Positions 45,607-56,614 of a stretch of 64,000 bases of DNA are shown here, in pieces. The stretch comes from Gymnothorax reevesii (lineage: Eukaryota > Chordata > Actinopteri > Anguilliformes > Muraenidae). The stretch is from NCBI GenBank assembly GCA_029721435.1, contig CM056577.1, positions 117,798,219 through 117,862,218 on the forward strand. Direction: 5' to 3'. The notes below the pieces were generated by a model. That model made no database searches. It had not been told where the DNA came from and worked only from the letters and a program-made list of their open reading frames with translations. Numbering within the stretch: the stretch's first letter is position 1; every line of letters starts with the position of its first letter. Position numbers and translations under genes: made by a program.

Positions 45607-47224
45607 TATACACAGTAAAAAAAAAGTGTTGCACCTCCACATTAAAACCTTTGATACATTACAATATCTAAAACCCCCGAATCTGTTGTTGATGCTAGCT
45701 ATTCAGTTAAGATCTGGTGTTAAATGCGTTATGTTTTCGTAGGGCAAATGATCACCAAAATGTAGCAATCAGCATGTGAATAGCATGCTGCATGAATTAT
45801 GCAATTTGCATATCTTCTTAAGGTCAACATCGCCTATAAAAGCTGTTTTGTGACCGCCTCGTCAATTGCAGCACACAATGCCGGGTAGACGATTGTCAGA
45901 AGGAGTCAAGTGGCAGATTATTGGCCTTCATAGAGAAGGTCTTTCCTTCAAGGAGATTGGCAGAAGAACCGGACATCACTACTCAACAATAAGCCGTTTG
46001 GTAAGAAAACATACGCTAACTAATAACGTAAAGAATCGCAGACCCTCTAGCAGACCACGTTAGACCTCAATTAGAGATGACAGAGTGTTGCTAAGGGTGG
46101 TAAGGCATCATCAATTTGCTTCAAGCACAACCTTGAAACGTCTATGGCTTCCTCATCGTCAGCTCCGTCGCCAGACAGTGAGGAATCATCGTAAAGCTGC
46201 AGGGCTGAGGTCCAGAAGGGTTATCAAGCGACCTAAACTCACAGACAACCACAAACGGCTACATCTAGCCTGGTGTAGACTGAGACAGGGATGGAACTTG
46301 AGGTCTTGGAGAAGAGTCCACTGGTCCGACGAAAGCAGATTCCTTCTGCATGTTGTGGATGAAAGAGTGAGAGCTTGGAGGCGTCCTGGAACCGCTTATA
46401 CTGCAAGGAACATCATGCCAACTGTACCATATGGAGGCGGATCTGTTATGGTATGGGGATGCTTCTCATTTGATTGTAAGCTGGATTTAGTGACCATACG
46501 AGGCAATTTGACAGGGGATCTCTGCATCCTAGGAGGTGCTGAATCCCGTTGTTGTGCCCCGTTTTGACAATCACCCACTGGCAAGCAGACCAATATTCAT
46601 GGATGGCAATATTCGGCCACATCGTTCACGAGCTGTGACCAGGTTATCCAGAACAATGCCCTGATGCACATTCCATGGCCAGAAATGAGTCTGGATCTTA
46701 ATCCTCTGGAACATGTATGGGACATTTTGGGACGCCGGATCCAACGTCGGGATCCTCCTCCACAGCACGTGCGTGAATTGGAAGCAGCATTGCACGAGGA
46801 GTGGCAGCAGCTGCCCATGGAGCAATTTCGACGTCTGGTGATGGGTATGAGACGAAGACTCCAAGCTGTGATCCAAGTGCTGGGAGGAAGTTCCTGATAT
46901 TGACTGATTGTGTTTGTCTAATCTCTATATATGTCACTTTTGAACTATTGCATGAGTTTGGTCAATAGAAAATTTTGAGATTTCACCATACTCACTGCGT
47001 CCTGGTTTTTCCTTCATTTTAATGCAAAAGTTCAGCATGAGATTCTTACATGCCATAATGTCATGGGATACCCCGTTTAAGTTCATTTTATAGACAAAAG
47101 ACTGGTTTGTTGGTATACACGGAATCCTGGTTATAATATTAATTCTGTAATCTTTAAACCCTTCCAAAAACATCGCGCCCTGAAAAAAGTACAGGGGTTG
47201 CAACACTTTTTTTTACTGTGTCTA
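45607..47224 (+). mobile_element. Tc1-like element, family D
   Basis: TA at 45607-45608 and 47223-47224 flank inverted ends CACAGTAAAAAAAAAGTGTT and AACACTTTTTTTTACTGTG, giving 1618 bp in all. Both ends are preserved. The interior is filled by a transposase pseudogene on the + strand plus short UTR-like flanks. Confidence 0.92.
45878..46897 (+). pseudogene. Tc1 transposase pseudogene (family D)
   Basis: Length is 340 codons from the ATG at 45878 (MPGRRLSEGVKWQIIGLHRE) to TGA at 46895. The first HTH reads SFKEIGRRTGHHYSTISRLV, and the linker RPSSRPR ends at an in-frame TAG (46061-46063). The second HTH follows (TLKRLW...RQTVRNHRKAAG). The catalytic part has WSDESRF (Asp 46328-46330), YGGGSVMVWG, then a shift out of frame near 46535 and back near 46640. 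In the shifted piece the second catalytic position is Gly (MDGNIRPHRS, codon 46605-46607) where MDDNARPHR is expected. LDLNPLEHVWD gives the Glu (46709-46711). The C-terminus is intact. Inactive as read. Confidence 0.9.
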
Positions 47225-49579
47225 GATCTGTCTTCTCACAGATGCTCAACTGAAGAAGGACATTCTATAATGGGAACACATGTTTTCTCGATTCCTCTCT
47301 CCATGCATTCGGGCCATGTCCGCTTTCCTCACGTCGACTGTCCTTCTAGAGTCTGCAAAGGAAATTATGCCATAATAAGAGGACCCATGCTGCTGTAATG
47401 GTGTCTGGTGTATGAGATGGCTGGCTGAGCGCTGGAATTTCTCCAATTTCCCATTTCCTTCCTCTGCCATGAACAGCGCAGGGGCTGCCCACAAGCTAAC
47501 GGACACACTTGTTCTCACTCCCCTCCGACCCTTTCGTTAATGAGAAGTGAGTCTGGAGGTCACTGACAAGCTTAACACTGCTGAGATGAGACTGGATGCA
47601 AAGAGAAACACTGGACTCAGATACTTGTCAGGATTGTCCCACTGTGGTTGTTAATGAGGTGGGAGAGCACTGGCATTGTACTTCCTTTGAGTTCAGATTC
47701 TCACAGCTTTTCGCTGTGCGCGTTTTTAGCGTAGGAGGTCATGGCCACCCAGCCTCCCTAACTGACCACAGTAGGTTAAACGCCATGGTGACAGAATTTA
47801 TGATCGCAGTTCTTAGTCTCAGCCTAGTTAGACCCTCTGCCCTGACCAAACCAAAACAAAACGGCTTGTATGATCACTTTGCCTTTACGTGTATTTGTAT
47901 AAACTCTTTGCCTTGGTAGCATTCTTTTCCTTGATTACTAACAGTTATTTGACATGGTCTACTTGATTGCTCCACAGCGCCCCCTGTGTGACTACTGTTG
48001 AAGGCAAGACGTCCTTTTCTTACCATGCGCAAGAAACATGGAGTCATTTGCAAAAGTGTGCCACCTGTAGATGAATTTTTGCCCCCCTCCCCAAAACAGT
48101 GTTTCTTAAATGCAGTCCAGAAGGAGTGTTAATGTTTGCGGTTGGCTGGTTGAGTCAATGTTGTTTTATATTTTAATGCTGTGATATTTTAAGTGCATTA
48201 TAGTGTCTTTTAAATTAATGTGTTGTCATAAAACTGTTTTAATGTTCAGTGCAGTCTCAGCCAGGCCACTCTTGTGAAGGCAATATCATATCTCAATGAT
48301 TTTTTTTTCCCAGTCAAATAAAAGTATGACTTGAAAAAAGATATGAAAAACTTGTTCTTCCTCTATCTCAGCAAATAGAGAGATGAGGTTCTGTATCTTC
48401 CTCAAACCCGCCTCTGTCAAAATCACCAACAAAAGTCCAGATAACATGATATCGCAAGTTCCCCTCGTTTTGCGACTGCCAGTGCCACAATTTCTTATTC
48501 ACCGAAAATCGCACTGAGATGAAAGACTAGCACAGAAAAGTGTACCAAGATATGACAAAGTGATTAGTTTGGCTCTACCAATTAAAACTGACCTACTGGA
48601 TTTGATTCATTAGCACATGAATTATATTGTCCGCCAAGAATAATGAGGTCTACGCACACCAACATGACTGCTCACCCCGCAACCATCAAATCCCAACCCC
48701 AGTCACCTTCATGCTTTGCAAGAAATGCATCATGGGCTCATAACAGAATAAATAATCAGGCTCAGCTTTTCTATTCTAACTATATTTTCAAAAAGGAAAA
48801 GGTATTCAGCCCCAGCTTTGCCAACCCTGACCACATGCCATTTGACTTCAGCCACTGAACTGCAGTGTCGGGTGCATGTGGATATGGAGAAGGAAGGATT
48901 CATCTAAATGTTCGGCAGTTATCACTGATGACGCAGAAGGAAACTATGCTGAAGTGTGGGAAATATTTTGGAGCTGGACTGGCTCAAAGATTAGGCACCT
49001 AATCAACCCTACGTATACTTTCTGAAACTCTTTTCTGTGTTATACCTGCGTAGTATCTTTGAAATTTTCGATTTTGTTTTTAGACGAGCAGAGCAATGTT
49101 CCCACATTAAAAAAAATAAAGGCAACAAGTTAAAACTGTGGCAGGATATCAGCATCAGCATGATAACATCCATAAAAGCACTAAAATATTGTTCCTGCTA
49201 TTATTATAATAGTGACCTTCAAGTAATCTGCTCCTTAGTTGAAGAGCTTTGTGTCAGACCATACACCAAAAAAAGTTGAACCCTTTTCAACACAGTGGTG
49301 CAAAAAATACGGTCATTAGAAAAGTGTAGCTTCATCTTATTTTCCACCCTACGCTCTGGTCGTTAGATCCATATGTTGGGAAATATTCAGCCAGATGTTG
49401 CTACTGTTGATCAACCATTCAAAGCCGTGCTCACTCAGTAAATTTAAGATGCACCCACCTGCATAAGTCAGAGCTCCAATTACTGATGGTTACGCTAACC
49501 ATGTTTTTCGCAGAAAGTACAATTATTAAGGGTATATGTAAAAAAAAATCCCATCATTGTATGAACTATGATAAAATAT
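47225..49579. other. Non-coding stretch
   Basis: No domain-bearing frames. A poly(A)-signal-like AAATAAAAG occurs at about 48317 without an associated gene. Confidence 0.4.
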
Positions 49580-50264
49580 GCAGCTTCCATTCCACAAGAA
49601 TTGGGATAGTATGCAAACTGCAGATAAAAACATACTTTTGTAATTAAGCTTTCTGTAATATCACACTGACCTACGCTGTTGAAAACAGCGCAAAGAAAAA
49701 TAATTTAAAGTTTCATCTTCTCAAATGCGAAGATTTTTGTACATATTTCTGAATTCCAAATTTGATGTCTACAACAGGTTCCAAAACAAGTGGGACAGGG
49801 ACATGGAAAGACAGGAAGTCTGGAGTCTTCAAAAAAACACCTTTCTGGAACATTCTACTAGTAAACAGGTGAATAGCTGAGGAAATAGCTGATTCCTAAG
49901 ATTGGGTATAGAATGAGCAATCAAAAAAGGCACGGTCGTTGACCAGCAACATTTAAGGTTTGAGTTTCACCACACTGCCAAAAGCTGTGTGAATAAAGAG
50001 CCAAACAGATTAAGAATTTTTCGAAAAGAGCTTAGAGAATTCATCATTGATCATCCATTATGTAGCTAAAAAGATTCAGAGAATCTGGAGAAATTGAAGC
50101 AATCATTTGTTCATGAAAATTGTGGCTGAATAGCCCACCAAAACAGGATGCGTGTGACCAACAAGCCCTCAGACACCACTGTGTTGGGTAACATCTTGAA
50201 GGGCTTTAGCCTGCTTATACCATGGTAACTTGCCAGAAGGAAAAAAAAAAATTAAGCCATTAAT

Positions 50265-50875
50265 TGTTATGATTCTGTTCTGCCTTGCCATGTCTTTGTC
50301 CTGACTGCCAAGTGTATTTTGATCCTTGCCATGTCTGACTATTCTTTAGATATATGTATTGTGATTAGGTTCTGCCTCTTGTTCCACCCTTTGTAAACAG
50401 TAATTTCCTGCACCCGTGTTCTATCTACCATGTGATCTCCGTGGAGTGTATATTAGGTGTCTCTTCACAGAACTTCCTTGTCAGAACGTCTCTCGTGTTT
50501 ACCTGTGCTGCTCATTATCCCGCCTTGTACTCATTGCATTTCTCTTTTGACTGGACAGTCCGACTTTTAATTTTTGGCTTGCCCTTCTTTGATTACCATT
50601 GCATCTGTGTTTTTGAACCCTTTTTGCCCGACTACGATTTTGTGCAATTGAAACCCTGGTAACGATTCAGATTCGAATCTGTTTTTGCCTGACTACGATT
50701 TCTGTGTTTGCTGCCCTGGTTACGTCTCTGATTCTGCCCCACTGGATTTTGACTTTTGGATTGTGAACTCTGTACTTTTGCCTTTTGCCCTGAGGGGGTT
50801 ACCCCCCTCGCTCAATAAAATCTCCTCTACTGCAATCCTGTGCTCTCGCGATTGGTTCCTGAACGATACCTCACA
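50265..50875 (+). mobile_element. Solo LTR, short form (611 bp)
   Basis: Starts TGTTATGATTCTG, ends TACCTCACA, and is flanked by a perfect 5-bp duplication ttaat (50260-50264 and 50876-50880). A TATATTAGG box sits at about 50449, AATAAA at 50814-50819, and a GAGGGGG/CCCCCCTC hairpin at 50792-50809 just upstream of the signal. Two 61-bp tandem units begin at 50621 and 50682 (TTTTTGCC(C/T)GACTACGATT). Same family as the minus-strand LTR at 5978-7225, but without about 640 bp of internal sequence present there. No internal retroelement genes adjoin it. Confidence 0.88.
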
Positions 50876-50880
50876 TTAAT

Positions 50881-51594
50881 TTGTATTTTCACGTATTTTG
50901 CCATCACAATCACAAGTTATTCCCAAGGCATAACTTAGTTTCCCTGTTAGTGGGAAGTAATCTAGTCAAGTCAGCTCAGAGACCCCTTTGGCTCAGCTAT
51001 GAGAAGGCGAACGCGGTGCTAAAACAAAGTCAATAGAATTACAAATGGTTGACAAACAGTAAATATAAATTTAATTGACAAATGATTTGTGTTTATATTG
51101 TAAAGACATGTGTCAACAGTTAATTATGCTCCACAGATTGGTGCAAATGGAATCATATCGCTCACAGTGGGAAATCTAGTCCTTTATGCTACGGTAAGCT
51201 AGCTGTTTAATTCAGAATTAATTCTGAAGTATCCATTTAATTAGCTTGCTATCTTATTTCAATACATTATAACTAAAGGGCTTTGACTACATCCCTGTTG
51301 CTATGGTTACTAGACACCACCTGATACTATGTAGCCAACTCATAAATTTTAAACCATGAGCAAACAGTTTCACTGGAACTACTTAGTAGGACTCCCAATG
51401 GGTTATACTCATGGACTTCACAGATATGTGTGTTTTCCACAATGCACAGTGTGCCGCCATTTTTCCTCCTTATGTCCCCATGCCACTGCAATATCGATTT
51501 TTACCAAACAACATATTGTAACTGCAACAACAAATATACACATCAAATTTATAGCATTTATCCATCAGTTTCTGATTCACCACACTGTTTTGAG
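50881..51594. other. Inserted non-coding DNA of unknown origin
   Basis: Part of the insertion that splits the family C copy. No terminal repeats or coding motifs recognised. The near-palindrome TTCAGAATTAATTCTGAA is at about 51211. Confidence 0.4.
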
Positions 51595-52140
51595 TATGGA
51601 CTAGCTTACTTTGATTTTCAGGACACCATGCCAAAAAATTGATCCCACCATTGGCAACAGATAGCTGGTTAGCTAGCTAGGTGCCAACTCAAACGGGTCC
51701 TCATTTCATGTCTCCCCAGAACTAGGATTACCACTCCCAGAAGAGAAAGACTGCTGTGTAGTTTGAATATGGACTAGCTTACTATGATTTTCGTGACACC
51801 ACACTAAAAAAAAAAAATTATAATTGGTCCCACAATATGCAATAGATAGCTGGCAAGCTAGGTACCAAACTTGCAAGTTACCAACTCACATGGTTTCATG
51901 CTTCATCGCTCTCTGAAATCAGGATCCCATCTCTCAGCAGAGAAAGAGCATCACGCGATTTCAAATTTGGGCAAGTTAACTTTGATTTTTGCGACACGAT
52001 GCAACAAATATAGTCCCAAAATATACTACAGATAGCTAGCTGGCTAGTTCTTTCACGGGACAAGCTCTGACTCACTTGGTTTCTTGATTTATCTCTTTCT
52101 GGAACCAGAGTCCCAACTCCCAACAAAAAAAGGTAAGCTG
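51595..52140. repeat. Three imperfect tandem repeats (173-199 bp)
   Basis: Units begin at about 51595, 51768 and 51967. Each contains TATGGACTAGCTTAC-like, TTTGATTTTCGTGACACCA-like and AGATAGCTGG-like segments, then a CCAACTCA block and a closing AGGATCCCATCTCTCAGCAG-like block. Strong divergence between units indicates age. Confidence 0.75.
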
Positions 52141-53275
52141 TGCTGTTTGTAGTAGGTTATTCATAAACTTTCTTGTTGCGAACTATCAACGAAGGAAACT
52201 ACTGTTTTAGGCTGAAAGTCCATGTGATGATATAGCTTATTAATAGACTAATATAGAAAAATGGAATTCCACTTCAGAGATAATAGCTCTCCTATTTTAG
52301 CACTGCCGTGATTTCTTTTCCACTATAATTGTTAGTATTGTCTCCCTATTTGAAATAATAATCAGGGTTTTATCATGACAAACACCTCTGATGAGCCTTG
52401 GTACAGGAAAAAAAAAAATTGTATTTTTACTATGAAAGAACCTCAAGCTGAGGAAGAAAACTCTGCCTGTTCTGTTTCCCAACACTGGACTGCTCTGAAC
52501 TGACTTGCATGCTGAAGCAGACATTTGTTCACTAAGTAGCCTGCTGCCTGACGTCCCTGATTCTGAGATGAATAAGATGAAGAAATTATGTACACCCTAC
52601 AGCCAGTTAAAATTAAATATTCATCCAGACTATATATACATTTTTGTAATGGACGTTACCACATGGCCTTTCAAATTACGTATATCAGTGAACACAGTTG
52701 GTTGAGGCATCACGGAAATGCAAGTAAAGGCACTATTATACAAAGAGGAAATCAGATATCAATGCCATCCAGAAGCACTGCTGACTTCAGTGGGCTTGAA
52801 CCCTTCTGAAATGGAGTGATGCGAAGTGGGGAAAGTTTCGTAGTCTAAATCCATCTTTCAGATTATTTTTGGAAATAATGGATATCGTTTTCTCAGGGCA
52901 GGAATGGAGGACCATCCCAACTAATATCGGTGACATATTCAAAAACCAGAGTCTGTCATTTCTATGATAACATTGGTGCTCTCATTATTGGCAACTTACA
53001 CATCTCTGCAGGCACAATTGGTGGGGTACTCACACAATTTGGAACAACATGTGCTGCCTTCCAGGTGTTGTTTTATTTCAAGATGCCCTCGTTTATTCGA
53101 GCAGAATAACACCAAGACACAATTCATGTATCAAAACAACATGGCTTTGTAGTCCCAGAGTGCGGGTACAAGACTGGCCTCCCGGCAGCCCAGACCTGTC
53201 TCCTATTGAAAATTTACAATGGTTACAAAGCAGAAAATACAACAATAGACAATCCAGACTGCTGACCAACTTGCA

Positions 53276-55420
53276 TTTTGAATGCCAAATCTTCATTTCA
53301 AATGTAATTTCGTCAAAGAACTGCCTTATCAACCTGGCTAAATGTATAGTGCGGGTTTATGGGATTCTCATTCTTGAGCGCACAATAAGACATAGACCTC
53401 CATATGTCTTTCTATCAACTTTCCAGTGTGCTGACTTGTTTGGTGTTTGCCTGGTGCAAACTGTGCCATAGGTTTACCAAATTAAGCCCATGAGAAATGC
53501 TCAGCAAAGGCACAGTAGGACTCAGCATAGTTATCGCTGCAGACAAGAGTAACAGTGTCCCTCCAGATCAGGAGATTGGCATTTCACCCAGACGTTACTT
53601 CATCCAGCTGGGCAGCATGCCTGCTTCCGCACTCTTCAATGGCAAACAAACTTCCACCTGTGGAGAATTTGCTTTTGGCACGCATGAGATTAACTGCAGG
53701 AACACCCGAGCAGTGGTGCATAGGTGGATGTAGTGCGGAAGTTATGAAGCAGTTGAGATAGCTGGGCATTGAAGCATTATGGAGGGAGGTGGAAGTCTCT
53801 GCTGATATGCTTATCTAGTTCTGTACAAGGTCATAGAGGAAAAAAGGAAAACAATGACATCCTCGAAAACATGCAGCTGGATTCCTGTGAGATCAGTGTG
53901 TCTGCTACCTCCGTACTACAATCATCAATGCTCTTTGTTTTCTCTGCTTAATACTTCGGACCTCCATTAAGGGGTTTAGCTGCTATTTTAACAGGTTAGC
54001 TGACTTATTAGGTTCCTGTCTCCCATAAGCAGGATTAGCTGAATAGTTGCACAGACTAAAACCAGGAACACTCCCAAACACCATTAACTCAGCACACTTC
54101 ACAATAACCCTACAAGTATGTACTGAGACAGGTAGCCTTATCTTGGGAGATTTTGTGGAACTGAGCAGCATTTTCATCCCCTCGCAGAATTACTGGTGCA
54201 CTGTCAGTCATAGCATGAGACTGACCAGATGTGACTGCTCAACATCCTTAAAGACAGAGAATTTGTCTCCACTTTTGTGCACTTACAAGTTGTTCATGTG
54301 TCCGTTTGCTATCAAGTGCCTCTTGTGGCAATGTACAGTTACTACATGAGTCTCCAGGGTGTACATATGGGACAAAAGCTGTGGTTTCTGACTTTGCTTA
54401 AACCCTTCAGTCAAATTGAACAAAATGAGTCAGTCCAGACATTAACATAAATCAAAGCTATACATTAGCGCTGTCAAATTCAAACCCGTAGATTTTCAGT
54501 AATTGATGCACCGAACACAACCATCCTCATATTATTCACTACATGGCACTGAAAGCTGTGGGAATATTGCATACTTTGGTGAATTATGCCAAAGTAACGT
54601 ATTTGTAAATATAAAACTTATTGTATCCAGATGCTTACAAGACAACAATAGCTCAGCAATTCATAGATCCCCTCGCAAATTACAAAGCGTGGGAAAATTA
54701 AGATTTGTTAATACGTAGAAATATACTATTATATGAAATTAATAATATAATAAAAATAAGACCTTTAAAAAAGCAAACTAAAGATTAGAATAGCAACAAT
54801 GACATCATTAACAATAATAATAAAAAATAAATAGAATTATTTCTTATTGATGTTGCTTTTTTTTGCTATCTATTAATTTAACTTTCTTTTTTGTTTTTTT
54901 TTCCTTTTTTCTATCTTTGTATTTCATAATGTTATATGGGGCGGGTGGGATGCTAAATATGAAATATGGTGTTTTTTAAACCTGTAATTGTGTTTACCGC
55001 CTGCTCGCATATTTCACTAATAAAAAAAAAGAAAGAAATTAATAAGACAGAACGCTGACAGTGCCGATATGCACTTGTTGTAATTCATGAATGTAGGCAT
55101 TTAAGATGAAAAATTGATGGTTATGATAAATAATTTGATATAACTTTAATATTTAAATTTTAAAGTTTTAAATGTATGCGTTTTTGTTGGTTTTTGTCTA
55201 GACTCAATATGGGCGCAAGGAGGCGCTAATAGGAAAAAAGAGTTGCATTTTTTCTGTCGGATTGAGCAACCACCCTCTAAATCACTGGGCACGCACTTCC
55301 GTGTGGGTTTCATGCGCTGCTCACTGACCATTTCGTTTTACGTAAGTGTGTGAATCATGCATAACCGTCGTTGTTCTCATGACTGGGTGGACTTTTTATG
55401 CTTTTAAAAAGTTTGGTGTT
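53276..55420. other. Non-coding stretch, possible retroposon 3' end
   Basis: A T-rich segment at 54850-54915 followed by AATAAAAAAAAAG at 55018-55030 looks like a retroposon or transcript 3' end with a poly(A) tail, + strand. No reverse transcriptase motifs were seen upstream. Overlapping short frames at 53555-53769 on both strands show no domain. Confidence 0.3.
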
Positions 55421-56389
55421 GTAGCTTATAAATATCATTGGCTGGCATGCACTATGGTGGTGTGCAGGATATACTTCCGTTTGTCCATGCGAAATCTTTC
55501 ATGCCTTTTGCTGTAAACGGAGAGGGGTATCATTTAGAGTAGATGCAGACTGGGGCTTGCTTTCATTTCTGTAGCCGAGCGTATGTCGGCAGCGGAATCG
55601 AATATCGTTTGTGTTGTGTCCTCAACTATTGCTCTACACTGGTGACTCAGTTGTCGGACCGGAGCTGAAACCACTTCTCTCCTGCTCTTTAGCACCGTTT
55701 GCGGCCATTCAAGATCACTGTTTCAACATGCAGTTCATGTCTCCGATGGGGCGTTTTTTCAGACGGCAGAAATGAAGTATCACCGTCGATCAAGCATTGG
55801 GCCTACACTTACAATTAAAATACGAAATAGTACAGTCATAATTACGACTGAATGTCGTTTTGACGTTAGTTGAGTTTTGTTTACACTGTGTTATCTTCCT
55901 TGTCCAGCTGGACTTCAGAGGAAAAAACTGCCTGTTATTTATAGACGAGACGGTTTGGGTGGGTGGGGGGTCGGACACATCTGCTGAAGATCAGCGAGAC
56001 AGCGGGGTCACGCCAAGGTTAGCTTCCTCAATGGCTGCCTTGATTGGTCGTGGCTGCCTCTAATGAGTGTGTGTAATTCTAACCGCCCACACTCCCACTG
56101 GCTAGACCGGCCGGCCCCTCTTTCACCGCCATTGTCACCAGTCTCTCCCCTTGCAGACTGTCTCAAACGGCCCCACCCCCATCGCCCCCCACCTTACGTC
56201 TGGCTGGAAACGCTCCCTCTTTCGAAGAGCAGGGGGTTGGGGGGATTGAGCCTGCCCACCGGAGCACGTAACCGTGAGGCAATCTTTTGAATGAATGCGA
56301 GAGGAGACGACGGGCTAAAGCGCAGGAAGGCAAGATGCGGGGAGCGGACTCGTAATAGTCAGCGTTAGCAACGACGGGAGACGGCGATC
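55421..56389 (+). promoter_or_regulatory. CpG-rich promoter region of putative host gene
   Basis: CpG frequency rises through this segment and peaks at about 56200-56400, a base composition found nowhere else in the window at this length. GC/CACCC-type motifs occur at about 56170-56190 (CCCCACCCCC). No TATA box lies at the expected position, in keeping with a CpG-island promoter. It lies directly upstream of the candidate first exon with a strong splice donor, so + strand transcription is inferred. The start site was not determined. Confidence 0.55.
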
Positions 56390-56614
56390 ATGGCGTGAAG
56401 AATACGGGGCCGGAAAGGAAGACTTTTACAGCTGGCCGCTGTAGAAGTAGTCCTCCCTTTCCGCGTTGGGCCGCTAACTGGCGGTTCTTCCCCGGTATCC
56501 AGTTTCTCCCGATCCTCATGCAAAACCTAACGGTCCGGGGCAGCTCCAACTCTAACTCCAATGTCATTTGTTCCTGCAACTGCACCGGATCCCAGCCCCA
56601 GGGGATGGATATAT
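56390..56614 (+). CDS. Candidate first exon (5' UTR and/or 32-codon coding start)
   Basis: This CpG-rich segment ends at an excellent splice donor, ATAT|GTAAGT, cut after 56614. An ATG at 56518 gives a 32-residue peptide starting MQNLTVRGSSNSNSNV and ending GSQPQGMDI, then a phase-1 intron. The peptide is Ser/Asn/Cys-rich and I do not recognise it. The same frame is open without an ATG back to 56395. The ATG at 56390 has a strong context (ATCATGG) but is followed at once by GCG TGA, a two-codon upstream ORF. The 56518 ATG has weak context, so the exon may be wholly 5' UTR. The gene would continue beyond the window. Confidence 0.45.

Larger units (their letters stand above)
49580..53275 (+). 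mobile_element. Tc1-like element, family C copy 4, split by about 2.4 kb
   Basis: The left portion, 49580-50200, aligns by eye to the left end and N-terminal coding region of the 10318 copy: a degenerate terminal repeat, CCAAAACAAGTGGGACAGG, then AAAGATTCAGAGAATCTGGAG and GTGACC..CCCTCAGACACCACTGTGT. The right portion, 52650-53275, resumes exactly where the left stops: ACCACATGG, then ATCAGTGAACACAGTTGG, AACTTACACATCTCTGC, and the SPDLSPIEN block with CCAGACCTGTCTCCTATTG near 53192. It fades after 53275. The intervening DNA is an insertion. Heavily mutated, with no open transposase frame. Confidence 0.78.
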
